Assembly (NCBI RefSeq): GCF_018143015.1
Contig: NC_054752.1
Span: 1,116,001-1,180,000 of the forward strand
Source: Lytechinus variegatus
Taxonomy: Eukaryota; Echinodermata; Echinoidea; Temnopleuroida; Toxopneustidae
Length of the DNA: 64,000 bases
Reading direction: 5' to 3'
Every line of letters begins with the position of its first letter. Position 1 is the stretch's first letter. The position numbers and the translations under genes were made by a program. This document shows positions 12,000-23,743 of this stretch, one piece after another. The notes beneath the pieces are model-generated. The model was given only the letters and a program-made list of their open reading frames with translations. It ran no database searches and was not told the DNA's origin.

Positions 12000-12740
12000 A
12001 AACCGTCCTAAAAACTCAAATACACACACACAGTAATCATATCTGATTGATACACGTCTGACAAAACTCAAATACACACACACAATAGTCATATCTGATT
12101 GTGGAAGCGTCGTGGTGTAGCGGTTCTGACTCTCGCCTTGTAATCAGAGGGTCGTGTGTTCGAATCCCACCATGGCCTAGCGTCCTTTGGCAAGGCGTTA
12201 ATCCACACTTTGCCACTATCCACCCAGGTGTTAATTGGGTACCCCGTAGAATGTGAAAGCCTATATGCATTATGCCTAGCAATTGAGTCTTGGAACTCTT
12301 GTTGGAATGCTCCCCAGGGAGTGGAGAAGTGCATACATTGTATGCGGGCATGCAAGGATCCGATGACCGGGGTAATAATATGTCTGTAAAGCGCTTAGAG
12401 ACGTAGTTCCGATGTATTAAGCGCTATATAAATGCGGAATATTATTATTATTATTGGTACACGTCTGACAAAACTCAAATACACACAATAATCATATCTG
12501 ATTGATACACGTCTGACAAAACTCAAATACACACACACACAGTAATCATATCTGATTGATACACGTCTGACAAAACTCAAATACACACACACAATAGTCA
12601 TATCTGATTGATACAAGTCTGACAAAACTCAAATACACACACACAATAGTCATATCTGATTGATACAAGTCTGAAAAAAACTCAAATACACACACACAAT
12701 AGTCATATCTGATTGATACACGTCTGACAAAAACTCAATT
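12000..12740 (+). repeat. Tandem array of a SINE tail, period about 52-60 bp
   Basis: The unit (ATATCTGATTGATACACGTC, then TGACAAAACTCAAATACACA and a CA run) is repeated about twice before and six times after an inserted SINE at 12101-12455. Unit lengths vary through the CA microsatellite. Confidence 0.85.
12101..12455 (+). repeat. tRNA-derived SINE, full length
   Basis: The head has a box A-like TGGTGTAGCGGTTCTGA and a box B GTGTTCGAATCCC, at tRNA-like spacing. The body includes ATCCACACTTTGCCACT. The 3' end reads GTATTAAGCGCTATATAAAT followed by ATT repeats. It interrupts the tandem array at 12000-12740. Confidence 0.85.
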
Positions 12741-13178
12741 ACACGTACCCACACGCACACGCCCGCGCGCTAGTCTGCAGGCACAGATCCTGATTGAAAC
12801 TGATCAAGTGTTTCTCCACGCAAGGACTAGCACATACAAAACTTGCTGTTTCAGTTCAACGAGAGGGCCTTCAGTACACAAGGCATGAGTAGGCTGCACA
12901 TTCAGACCCTTTACTCGAGTGAAGGGTTTTCACAGCAGACTACCCGCGCGCGCATCATAATTTTTATTAAGCGAGTACCATCAAGAAAATATTTGATTAA
13001 AAAAAATGCCCCAAGAGGGTAATTATGTGTCCAACCGACATTGGGCGTTTCTTTTGGGCATTTTCATTTATCCAGCGTGATGAAAATTTTGCGCATTCTA
13101 TTAATTCCTGCTTGTTTTTTAACCTTAGTGGAAAAAATATGCTTCCGGCACGAGGTAACATATAATTACCCTCGGGCT

Positions 13179-13678
13179 GGTTAAAATTGTGGTTACACTT
13201 CGTAATTCCGAAGGTTCGTTATTCCGAAACACGTAAATTGCCTATACCTCGATGTTCGTTAATCCGAAAACGAAAAAGGGTTCGTTAATCCGAACATTTG
13301 TGGCGTAATTCCGAAGGTTCGTTAATGCGAAAAGGAAGTGAGAGTTTAATTCTGAAGGTTCGTAAGTCCGAAAACGAAATGAGGTCCGTAATTCCGAAGG
13401 TTCGTTAATCCGAAAACAAAATGAGGTTCGTAATTCCGAAGGTTCGTTAGTCCGAAAACGAAACGAACAACGAACCTCATTTCATCTTCGGATAAACGAA
13501 CCTTCGGAACAACGAACCTTATTTCGTTTTCGGAATTAACGAACTTTCGGAACAACGAACCTCATTTCGTTTCGGATTGTCGAACCTTCGGAACAACGAA
13601 CCTTATTTCGCTTTCGGATTAACGAACCTTCGGAATAACGAAGCTTCGGAATTACGAATGTGTACGAAAATTTTAACC
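13179..13678. mobile_element. Foldback element of TTCGTTAATCCG repeats, 500 bp
   Basis: Both halves are tandem arrays of GGTTCGTTAATCCGAAAACG-like units in opposite orientation, meeting near 13470, so the whole could form one long hairpin. The outer ends share GGTTAAAATT and TTCGTAATTCCGAAG in inverted orientation. No coding sequence and no clear target duplication. Confidence 0.8.
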
Positions 13679-14186
13679 ATAATATTTTTTGACAGTGTAA
13701 TCCTACATTGTAAATCTATTTAATGCGTAGTTTGTTAGGTTTGGGAGTGTATGCCTGTATTTTGTCAATGGCAATCGTGAGATATCCCGTGTTTCCTTAC
13801 TTTATCTGTATCTAAGCTTTTTAAACTTTGATCGGGAATCATCTGGTCAAACCATCTTGAAAAGAAATGTTGATTAAAACTGCATCTTTAATCGAAAATG
13901 TCAATCTATTCGGTGATCAATAAGAAAGGTTTTACCGGAAAAGTGAAAAAAAGAAAAAATATATATAAAAAATAATAAAAACGTAATTGAAAATAGTGAA
14001 CAGATGGATAAATGGATAGAAATGAATATGTAATAATGTAATATAGATATTGATAATCAAATAAGAAAGTTCGTTATGAATAAGTTAGACCTCAGAGAGA
14101 AGTTAATTATTTATGGTGTGTTTGAGAAGAAGCTATGGTTAATTTCACAACTAACTAAATTTTTTATTTTGATTCTTACCATCCAG

Positions 14187-15618
14187 ATCTTGGCATTGGC
14201 TCGATATTCTTGCACGAAATTTCTAAGGTGAGTTTACTTCAAGATAGCAGTGCTGTTTATTCAGATAAACTGATCATAAACGAAACCCAACCAAACAGTC
14301 CAAAAATGTATTCATTATTTATTACATTTACTCTAAAAACAGTCATGACAGTCCGAGTCTAAATTTTTACCCAATAAGCCCTATTTGGAATGGAAAATGC
14401 AAAACTCAAGAAAAGATGCAATCTTTTTGGAAAGAGTAAAATGAGAGGAACGATAAAAAAAGTTTCATCAAAATCGGTTAAAAAAATAAGCAAGTTATTG
14501 ACGTTTAAAAATTCTTGTACTTTCTATGGGGATCCTCAAATTGGCAAACGTGCTTCAAAATGGCTGATTTTGTGGACAACTCTCCATTTGTTCTGTACAC
14601 AAATTTTCAGATTTCCCACTTTATTTTATATATTTCACCTTATCTCCTCCTGACCTTGACATATGTGGTGTAAATTTCTATTTTCCCATGACATATCATA
14701 TGTTGTGCTCAGAAGGAGGCAAAATGTAATCTGAAAGATTTTCAATTTTAATTTTCAATTCTTTTTATTTCATTTCCATTCAAAACATAATACAAAGTAA
14801 TATAAAACAATACAAATCAAATACAATTTTACAGAAGGGCATTCTTCTTAAAAAAAAACCAGTATAATATAGAGCATAAATGGACATGGAAATGAGGGGG
14901 ATCCACTAAAAAGCTAAGCTTGTAAAATTGTGGATCCCCTTGGAAATGAAGAAATTATAGTCGACTTATTATATGCGTTCATGCATGTATTACAGGAAAT
15001 GTATTACATGCATGTATTACAAGATAATGAGGAAAATCTGAAAATTTCTGTACAAAACAAATGGAGAGTTGTCCACAGAATCAGTCATTTTGAAGCCAAT
15101 TTGAGGATCCCCATAGAAAGTACAACAAACTTTATAACCGTCCGTAACTTGCTTGATTTATAACCGATTTTGATGGAAGATTTGTTAAATTGTTACTCTC
15201 ATTTTACTCTTTCCAATAAGATTTCTTCTCTTCTTTGGGTTTTGGTTTCCTTTAATTCTGCTTCTAGCATAGTACATCAACCCACTGAAATTTCTTATAC
15301 CCCCCCTAGAGTTGACATGTATTTCGATTTGTTCTTTTACTTTTCTTTTCATTTTCCTTACAGAAAATGTACTCCCTTGGATGTCGAAATATTTTTGGTT
15401 ATTTTGATGAGAATGAAGTTGGACTAAAGCGTTGGTACGCTGCAGAGGGTTATGAAAGCCTCACAGAGAAATTTAATTTTCATATTTATTCTCAATCAGG
15501 AGAGAAACTAAGAAGATATATCCATCAAGATGGTCATTATGATGAATACCTTGAAAAGGCCTCATCACGTGGTATTCATATCCAATCATCTATATCAAAG
15601 GATGACGGTGGAATTTAA
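14187..15618 (+). CDS. C-terminal half of a probable GNAT-family N-acetyltransferase (two exons)
   Basis: Two exons fit in phase. Exon 14187-14227 lies between CATCCAG and GTGAGT and encodes LGIGSIFLHEISK. Exon 15364-15618 follows CCTTACAG and encodes KMYSLGCRNIFGYFDENEVG onward to TAA. Together they give the acetyl-CoA-binding loop xxGIGS at the start of GNAT motif A, a helix, a beta strand (NIFGYF), and motif B with GLKRWYAAEGYESL, where known members have A-x-x-FY-x-x-x-GF. About 45 further residues (ending SISKDDGGI) form the tail. GNAT enzymes move acetyl from acetyl-CoA to amines. The N-terminal half is missing: I found no convincing upstream exon between 8860 and 14186, so these exons may belong to a gene starting farther left or be a broken remnant. 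The intron holds a MITE. Confidence 0.55.
14380..15290. mobile_element. MITE with long inverted arms inside the GNAT intron
   Basis: The left arm at about 14390-14630 (ACTTTCTATGGGGATCCTCA, then GACAACTCTCCATTTG) recurs inverted at about 15030-15250 (TGAGGATCCCCATAGAAAGT). The middle is AT-rich and non-coding. Exact ends were not resolved. Confidence 0.7.
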
Positions 15619-16441
15619 ATATTTTGCACTTGTGATGTACATCCTCTGATATGAAGTCAGAGCAAATTTCGGCTGATTCGAGTGGATGATGTCGGGAGGA
15701 AGTGTAAGGTGATTTTGTATGATTTTTGGTCGGGGGAGGGGGGTGGGGGGCAAGGTGTTCCTCTCACATTGGCTGCTGTACAATACCCCCCACCCACCAC
15801 CACCTAATAGCCGCCCATGTTGGTGTAACATAGAAGAAAATGCTGAAATCATGATGAAAAATAAGAGAGATGTCTATTTCCTTGATTATAATTCTTATAC
15901 AGTGTACATAATTTATGCAATCATGACAGACTGGGGAGGGGGCCGAGGTGGATGACATCTGAGAATATATTGGTGTTTTATAAATGAAAATGAATAGAAA
16001 TATATGATATAAAAGAGCATCCAATTACTAAAAGTAATGAAAATAGTCCTAATTTAAACAAAAAGTGTGGTAGGGGGGTTGTAGATCGGATCGGTGAAGA
16101 GCGTAGAATAATGGTTAATCCATGTATAGTTGCATAGAGAAATTCATTAATCGTTTGTAATCGATTACGCAGAAATTTTCTTTGAGATATATTTTTATTT
16201 TTGCTGAGAAATAACGATATTTAAAACTTTATGATTACAGTGTTTAATGTTTTTTGTTCCACTTTTGGTACAAAAAAGACATTAACCATCACGGTTAACT
16301 AAAAACATTTGTTTAAGATTATAACTGTTTTTAAAATAATGTCAAACTATACTGGTCGACAAGCGGCACCGCACCAGTGTCTGAGATGTAATACTTGCAT
16401 AATGTTGCGTCAATTAGAGTTAACACGGTTCGTCTTGTTTT
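15619..16441. other. Non-coding, no structure recognised
   Basis: A G-run and C-run pair near 15725-15810 resembles the polyG/polyC transposon ends found elsewhere in the window, but no complete element could be delimited. Confidence 0.35.
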
Positions 16442-17268
16442 AGAAAAGTCCAAATTCGCACGAGATATCCATGCTATGTAATACTAATAACCCACTTTTA
16501 AATGTTGTCAAAACTTGCCAAGTTTGGAAAAATAAAACTTTCTGAATTTAGAAAGTAGATGTAAAAGGTATATTAATCCTGCATGTCATGCACATGCATG
16601 TTAATATTGTATATAATGGTGTGTTATATTTTAATGTTTTCTTTTATGACATCTTTTTGTTCTCATACAATTTATTATATCTGTTAAATATATGTGTATT
16701 TCCCATACACCGAAAGGGGTCGACATAAATTTGCAAATGAAGTTAATGAAATTTAAGTTCATAAAGTAGGTAAAAGTTATGAAATGTATTTTCTTGGTTG
16801 AAAATGTGTCATTTGTACTGAATTCTCACTGAACGGAGACATTATTCACACAAGTATGAAATAATGAAAAACGGATGATTTTATGTAATAACATAAGAGA
16901 ACGGAAAGTAGGGATGTGACATCATCAGCCCTCCTAATGAATATTCATGATGACTGTTTAAAAAAATATTGCTAATTTTTAAACTTTAATAACTTTATCA
17001 GTTGTTGTCCGATTTTGATGAAATTTTCGGCATTTTGCTCGGTGAATTCTACTCTATGCGTATAAGGTATAAATATTTTAAGCCCGGACTTGTTTTTAAA
17101 AAAGTCCAAATTCGCACGAGATATCCATGCTATGTAATACTAATAACCCACTTTTAAATGTTGTCAAAACTTGCCAAGTTTGGAAAAATAAACTTTCTTA
17201 ATTTAGAAAGTAGATGTAAAAGGTATATTAATCCTGCATATCATGCACATGCATGTTAATATTGTACA
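16442..17268 (+). repeat. Pair of about 170-bp direct repeats 656 bp apart
   Basis: The blocks 16442-16612 and 17098-17268 are almost identical (both with AAAGTCCAAATTCGCACGAG and CATGCACATGCATGTTAATA). Between them lies half of a second MITE family (about 16885-17095, with GGGATGTGACATCATCAGCC and CCGATTTTGATGAAATTTTC), which is related to the copy at 56938. This may be a local tandem duplication. Confidence 0.85.
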
Positions 17269-17279
17269 ATATTGACCTT

Positions 17280-17866
17280 TTAAAGGTCAACTCCATCTCA
17301 GAAAAATGTTGATATGAATTAGTAGAGAAAAATCAGACAAGTATAATGTTGAAATTTTCACCAAAATCTGATGTGAAATAAGAAAGTTATGACGTTTAAA
17401 GTTTGACATATTTTTACAAAATGGTTTAGTCAAATGCGAATGTGAGAATGATGATGTCCCTCACTCATTATTTCTTTTGGTTTTTATTGTTTGAATTATA
17501 TAATATTTCAATCTTTACAGCTTTGACAAATAAGGACCAACTTGACTGAACCATAAAACATTAAACAGCGGAAATTCCACATGTTCAGGGATAATTAAAA
17601 CTTTGCTTCACAGGACAACGAGGACAAAATTAGAATATTTCATATAACAATATACAAAAACTATAGTGAGTGATGTCATCAGTTCCCTCATTTGCATACC
17701 GACCAGTATGTGCATATAACTATTTTGTGAAATTAAGGAAACTTGCAAATGTCATAACTTTCTTGTTTTACCTCCGAATTCAATGATTTTTTTACTTTTT
17801 TGCTTGTTTGATTTTACATTCAATATACAATAAACTTTTTTTTGTTGGGGTGGACATGTCCTTTAA
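17280..17866. mobile_element. MITE-A, full-length copy
   Basis: It starts TTAAAGGTCAACTCC and ends GGGGTGGACATGTCCTTTAA, with long, imperfect inverted arms that meet in the middle. Other members lie at 28063, 43350 (interrupted), 51477 (interrupted) and 54296. It starts directly after the second 170-bp direct repeat. Confidence 0.8.
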
Positions 17867-18484
17867 TGAGTGAGAAGTACCGTATACGTATATGGTCTTC
17901 CTGGTAAAACCTGGTTGTGTAACTTCATGAGATATAAATCTAATTACTGAGAAGGAGCAAAGAGTCAGAAGTTAAAAAAATGGTTTTACACCAACTGGTT
18001 ATAATTATAATTGGCATAAATTCATACAATTCAATTGTTGAATTATTTTTCCCTACTGTATTCCATTTAACATGTTTAGAAGGAAAAAAGTAAATCCATA
18101 TACAAATGAGTAATAAATCTACTCTGTATATTCTGAATATAAAAGCAATCCTCGGCCAATGTTATAGCATGATTGCTGTAAAGCTACAAATAAATAAAAA
18201 CTTATTTTTTCGGGGGAAGTAATGTCATGAATATTGGTGAACAAGAATCATTGATCCCGATAAGTTTACGATGTTAAATATAACTTTGACTCCATTAAAC
18301 GAGGCTTATTTTTAATCATAATACGTGTATTTGTTAGTTCTTTGTTGTTTTATCTTATCTATTTATTTGATTATTAATTTCTCTGTTTATCTATTCATTT
18401 GTTCATTCTTTCATTCATTTACTTTGTTATATTTACCATTGGCAACCCCATTACTATATAGTAATGAGGTTGAATAAATTAATA

Positions 18485-18524
18485 AAAACAGAAACAAGTG
18501 CTTATAAGCACTTGTTTCTGTTTT
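18485..18524. repeat. Perfect 40-bp palindrome with no loop
   Basis: The 20 bases AAAACAGAAACAAGTGCTTA are followed at once by their exact reverse complement. It lies just after a LINE-like 3' end (ATTACTATATAGTAATGAGG at about 18450). Confidence 0.9.
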
Positions 18525-18670
18525 AACAGTTTTATAAAGAACTTTTCTCCTTCATAATGTCTATGTATATTAATTTAATCATATATCAGTGCAGTTGCAT
18601 GCATCTTACCTCCGTTTGCATTATCTTTATCAAATCTTGTATTTTTTAATCGATCTTTGTATAGGATCTG

Positions 18671-18865
18671 GAGGTGCCGTGGCCAAGTGGTCTAGGGCGC
18701 CTGGCTATACATGAAAAAGTCCGGGGTTTGATCCCCGGCCGTGATGCCCGTAAGCAAGGCATTTAATCTGCATTGCTCTTTTATCCTGCTTTCAAATAAA
18801 TGGAAATGCTATATGCATTATTGGTAACTAGGTGTGAACTTCTTTAAAAATCTCATTTCTTCTCC
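18671..18865 (+). repeat. tRNA-derived SINE
   Basis: The head is strongly tRNA-like (GGTGCCGTGGCCAAGTGGTC as box A region, then GGGTTTGATCCCC as box B). The body GTAAGCAAGGCATTTAATC and ATGCTATATGCATTATTGG is typical of the SINEs here. It lacks an acceptor-stem match and continues past tRNA length, so it is not a tRNA gene. Confidence 0.75.
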
Positions 18866-19020
18866 TATTTTATTGAGATATTTCTGTGTATTATCATTTC
18901 ATGATATATTGTATCATCTAAATTTCATGTGTAGAGGGCGGGGTTACTATGATTCCCGATCCCGCGAAAGTATTGCACAATGTTGTGTTAACCATATTAA
19001 CCCTAACTAGATTGGTCTAT

Positions 19021-19690
19021 TATGACGCCGGGGGGGGGACTGTTTCAGCCCCCCCCCCCCCGTCTCCTTATGATCACGGACGTCGATCGTGACGAACATC
19101 GGCAGGCAAGTTACCCATGGCATAATCTACAAAACTACTATAAGATCAAATTCTGCGAAAAAATCTCATTGCTAATTCATTACGCGAATTTAAGCATAAA
19201 ATCAAAAGTTTGCTCTAATTAAATAGATAATGCCCCTACAATGCTCCTTTTTGGTTCACAAACACTTAATGGGATCGGATAACTGAAATACGTCAAAACA
19301 TTTGTATTATCAGATTTTTTTCTTTTCTATTTTGTTTTCATTTTTTTATTTCTTTCCTTTTCGATTTGATTTTGTCATTGTTGTTTTTCAATGGAAATTG
19401 TCATGGATTTTATTTCGACCAAGATGAAATTAATTGATTTCAATCAGTAAAAGGAAAAAAATAATGATACTTTCATGAATTTCAGCTAAAAACACTATTT
19501 GCATTGGATTAACTTTGGAATCCCGTATGGGCGTATCGCAATTTAGGCCTCAAAAGTTGCGCGAGATTCAAAAGTGAAAAGTCAGCTAGCGACCCGGTAA
19601 AAAAATGCGTGGCGGATTTTATCGTGAAAATTTCGAGGGGGCTGAATCACCCACCACACCACCCCCCCCTCCATGAGGTCTTATGGGGGC
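19021..19690. mobile_element. PolyG/polyC-ended element, diverged copy
   Basis: It is a reverse-oriented relative of the element at 32274-32992: both hold TTGCGCGAGA, GATTTTATCGTGAAAAT-like and GGGGGGCTGAATCA motifs near one end and CATGGCATAATCTACAAAAC-like sequence near the other. Confidence 0.6.
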
Positions 19691-20837
19691 TAAAGCTTAT
19701 ACCAGTGAAATTATGTTTCTGTCTATTCAACAGACGAAAATGATAATTTTTTTTATTGTAGAAAATATGTTTTTGCTAAATTTTTGAAAGATGGAAATGC
19801 TTAATATTTTGGGGGATGAATTTAATGATGTTTTAAGGATGAAATAAATTTTCGCCTTTCAATTAACAATTTTTGACGTGATTTTGTGCATGAATTTCTT
19901 TTTTTATTGTTACTCATAGTTTTAAATGTGAAGATGTATTCCGTCCTCATAGTTCTTTGCCTGTACAACTTTCTTGATTTGCATTATCTATATAGTTTTA
20001 TTTTCAATAATTTCAGGTCATGTATTTGTTTCACTCTTTTAACGAGCATTAATGCATTGTACACCAATATTCTCCGTCATTCGAGATTTGACCCCCAAAA
20101 GAGAGAAAAATATAACAAGTGGTAAATAAATCATTGAATATTCAAATTAGCAATATTTTATCCGGTTCTGTTTTTTATATGCAACTCAAAGCGCATGACC
20201 TAAATAAAGTTATACGATGAATTTGATAAAATTTCGCTATCTAACTCAGAATAGAAGCACGATGTTAATCGCCCCATTCGTTGGTGTAAACCAGCGACTA
20301 CAGACCTATCAAACATGTCAAAGATATCACGTTATTCTGAATGTCATATCATTGGTCTATTTGGATCGTTAGTGCCACTATCCTCGCATGCCAGGAAATA
20401 TTGTGATTGAATAATCTATCAAATGGTTTTTTTTTCTAGGTTTGGCAGGGTTTTGTAAAAATAACTCGATCATAATTATGCATATATAGTCCACTTATAT
20501 TTCGAGTCTTCTGAATACTACTGCAGAAAATCGTTTTTTTTCAGGAAACGCAGATTGTATGTATGTGGGTGGGTGTGTGTGGGGGGCGGTGAAGGGGGTG
20601 AATTTGAAGATGCAACCATGTTTCGAACTAAACGTGTTTAAAATCGCTGATTCATTTAGAACATATATATGTTTTTATGTGATGCACAGAAGGACTTTGT
20701 TAAAAATGGTATACCCTTAAAGTTAAGAAGACCAAGATTTTATGATTATCATTTTTTTCAAGATGCAGAAGGGTCTAATCCTATTTGTCTACAGTTTGTC
20801 TACTATCCATCTAACTTCCAGTTAACTCCACCCATAA
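19691..20837. other. AT-rich non-coding stretch
   Basis: No credible coding sequence was seen. From about 20715 onwards, motifs such as AAGACCAAG and GGTCTAATCC foreshadow the minisatellite that follows. Confidence 0.4.
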
Positions 20838-22125
20838 GGTCTAATATCTACTTGGTCTAACAGTTAAGCTCCACCCATATGGTTTAATATCCACTTGGTC
20901 GAACAGTTAAGCTCCACCCATATGGTCTAATATCCACTTGGTCTAACAGTTAAGCTCTACCCATAAGGTCTAATATCCACTTGGTCTAACAGTTAAGCTC
21001 CACCCATGTCTAATATCCACTTGGTCTAACAGTTAGGCTCCACCCATATGGTCTAAAATCCACTTGGTCTAATAGTTAAGCTTTACCCATATGGTCTTAT
21101 ATCCACTTGGTCTAACAGTTAAGCTCCACCCATATGGTTTAATATCCACTTGGTCTAACAGTTAAGCTCCACCCATATGGTCTACTATCCACTTGGTCTA
21201 ACAGTTGAACTCCACCCATATGGTCTAATATCCACTTGGTCTAACAGTTGAGCTCCACACATAAGGTCTAATATCCACTTGGTCTAACAGTTAAGCTCCA
21301 CCCATATGGTCTAATATCCACTTGGTCTAACAGTTGTACTCCACCCATGTGGTCTAATATCCACTTGGTCTAACAGTTAAGCTCCACCCATATGGTCTAA
21401 TATCCACTTGGTCTAACCGTTAAGCTCCACCCATATGGTCTAATATCCACTTGGTCTAACAGTTGAACTCCACCCATAAGGTCTAATATCCACTTGGTCT
21501 AACAGTTAAGCTCTACCCATATGGTCTAATATCCACTTGGTCAAACAGTTTAACTCCACCCATATGGTCTAATATCCACTTGGTCTAACTGTTAAGCTCC
21601 ACCCATAAGGTCTAATATCCACTTGGTCTAACAGTTAAGCTCCACCCATATGGTCTAATATCCACTTGGTCTAACAGTTGAACTCCACCCATATGGTCTA
21701 ATATCCACTTGGTCTAACAGTTAAACTCCACCCATATGGTTTAATATCCACTTGGTCTAACAGTTAAGCTCCACCCATATGGTTTAATATCCACTTGGTC
21801 TAACAGTTGAACTCCACCCATAAGGTCTAATATCCACTTGGTCTAACAGTTAAGCTCTACCCATAAGGTCTAATATCCACTTGGTCTAACAGTTAAGCTC
21901 CACCCATATGGTCTAATATCCACTTGGTCAAACAGTTGAGCTCCACCCATATGGTCTAATATACACTTGGTCTAACAGTTAAGCTCTACCCATAAGGTCT
22001 AATATCCACTTGGTCGAACAGTTAAGCTCCACCCATTTGGTCTAATATCCACTTGGTCTAACAGTTAAACTCCACCCATAAGGTCTAATATCCACTTGGT
22101 CTATCAGTTAAGCTCTACCCATATG
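20838..22125 (+). repeat. 43-bp minisatellite, about 30 copies
   Basis: The unit is GGTCTAATATCCACTT followed by GGTCTAACAGTTAAGC and TCCACCCATAT; both parts begin GGTCTAA, suggesting an older, shorter unit. Copies differ by a few bases and run without interruption. The period is not a multiple of three and no frame stays open. The right flank (22146-22285) carries degenerate GACCAAG motifs, the reverse complement of the unit's CTTGGTC. Confidence 0.95.
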
Positions 22126-22309
22126 GTTATATCCAAATTTCATTTGACATTGTGGTAATTAGACCACCTTGGAATTGGACGACATAAAGATTAGACTAAG
22201 TGGGTTTCAGACGAAAAATCCTGTAGACCAAGTATAGTGTAGACCAAATATCAATCAGACCAAACAGATTAAATCCACATGGTAAGAGACTACCTGGGAA
22301 GTACATGTG

Positions 22310-22512
22310 AAAGCATGATAGCTCAGTCGGTATAGTGGGGGTTTCGGATTCCAGTGACCCGGGTTCGATTTCCACTTGGTGCACTAGTGCCCATAGTTAG
22401 GCATTTATCCTCATTACCAGGCCCCTCGGAGAGGACATTCAGCCATCGATCCTCTGGTTGCTTGCATTAAAGCATTCATGCTTTCTTTGCAATCAGTTAA
22501 AAAATCAACACC
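22310..22512 (+). repeat. tRNA-derived SINE
   Basis: The tRNA-like head has GATAGCTCAGTCGGTATAG (box A) and GGGTTCGATTTCC (box B). It is followed by TTGGTGCACTAGTGCCC, CTCGGAGAGGACATTC and CATTCATGCTTTCTTTGCAA. A second copy lies at 53832-54075. Confidence 0.85.
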
Positions 22513-22549
22513 ATTTACATGTATGTGTAACTACACATGTAACAAATAT

Positions 22550-23585
22550 TAACCATGGCTGGACAGTAACCCGAGGCAACCAAACATGAGGGTCGGGCCA
22601 ACAAAATTCTGTGAAAGCAAACACTCGGTGGCCCGGTTGGGCTACCAAAGTTTTGATGAATTGTAATGTTTTCCCAATTGTTTTAGGGCCACTAGCTATG
22701 CTTTGCGGGCCACCAAAAATATCTAATCAATGATTTTAGAGGACTGATTGGGCCACCAAGAAAAAAATCCATGTGGAGCTTTGTATAAACCAATTTTTTC
22801 ATGTACAAGTTCAAATACAAATCACACAGGGATCATATTATGTTTGGAAAGTTCACAATTACATTGTTTCATTTTCAGAAAACAAAGCCACATTCCACAG
22901 TAAGAGGGTATCAGTGGAACACATGTACAAACCCTCAAAAACACAAATTTATACAATTTTGTTAACATATTCATTGCATGGTTGCATGTTAAGTTATTGC
23001 ATGCCATCATTTTCTTTTTACTTTTTACTTTTCATTTCATGCACTACAATACATGATGAAGGGGTAATATTTATCAAAGGGGTTTACTATGCTAGATATG
23101 TACGAAAATTTAATAAAGTACTGAAATATGTCACAACTCTATCTGCAGGAAATGGTTAGAAGAATGCCACATAATAAGTCAATGACAAATATTAAATTTT
23201 TCCTGAATAATTTGAAGTTCCTTGATGAATTATTGGTCGAGAAAATGACTTGCAATCATCTTTGACCCTGGGCCAGGAGTATGCAATTCTACTGTTTGAC
23301 ACTTGTATGTATCACTATCAATGAACAGATTCAAAGCATAGTTTATCAATGCTTTCAAAGCACAAGTCAATATGATCTACATTGAGTAACACACAATATG
23401 AAATATATCAAAGGCATTGAGATTACTGAACCTTCTACGTTCATAGTTTTCTGACAAATGAACAGGCTGATCAAATACATCACTAAGATATCTTTTAGTG
23501 ATGGTTGATACTGATTGAAATCCATGAGATACTTTTCCATCTTTTCTGAGTTAGACATTCAATATTGGTTCAAGGACCAGATGGA
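22550..23585. other. Non-coding; short GGGCCACC-motif cluster, otherwise unremarkable
   Basis: At 22560-22770 the motif GGGCCACCAA or a close form recurs about four times (GGGCCAACAAA, GGCCCGGTTGGGCTACCAA, GGGCCACCAAAAA, GGGCCACCAAG). The remainder is AT-rich with open frames too short and too biased to believe. Confidence 0.4.
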
Positions 23586-23743
23586 TTTTCATAAAGCTGT
23601 TCGTAAGTTAAGACTGACATTACGAACAAACTTTTTTTGGCATTTACATACACCAAATTTTTAGTGATATTGATTTAGCATCTAAGAAAGGATCATCAGT
23701 CGTTCGTACAGTCATTTGTAACTTACGAACAGCTTTATAAAAT
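23586..23743. mobile_element. Short MITE, about 158 bp
   Basis: The ends TTTCATAAAGCTGTTCGTAA and TTACGAACAGCTTTATAAAA are inverted repeats. The interior has no coding sequence. Confidence 0.8.

Noticed and set aside
12112-12170. Possible tRNA gene (box A and box B)
   Set aside because: The sequence continues into a SINE body and ATT tail, and it lacks paired acceptor-stem ends. The same applies at 18671, 22310, 53832 and 56320.
16442-17268. Direct repeats read as the two LTRs of a small retroelement
   Set aside because: There is no primer-binding site, polypurine tract, TG/CA ends or target duplication, and the sequence between is MITE-like.
20838-22125. Regular short repeats resembling a CRISPR array
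   Set aside because: There are no unique spacers; the whole 43-bp unit repeats, and the surrounding DNA is clearly animal.
22773-23159. 128-residue open frame on the plus strand
   Set aside because: No recognisable motif, AT-driven composition and no splice context.
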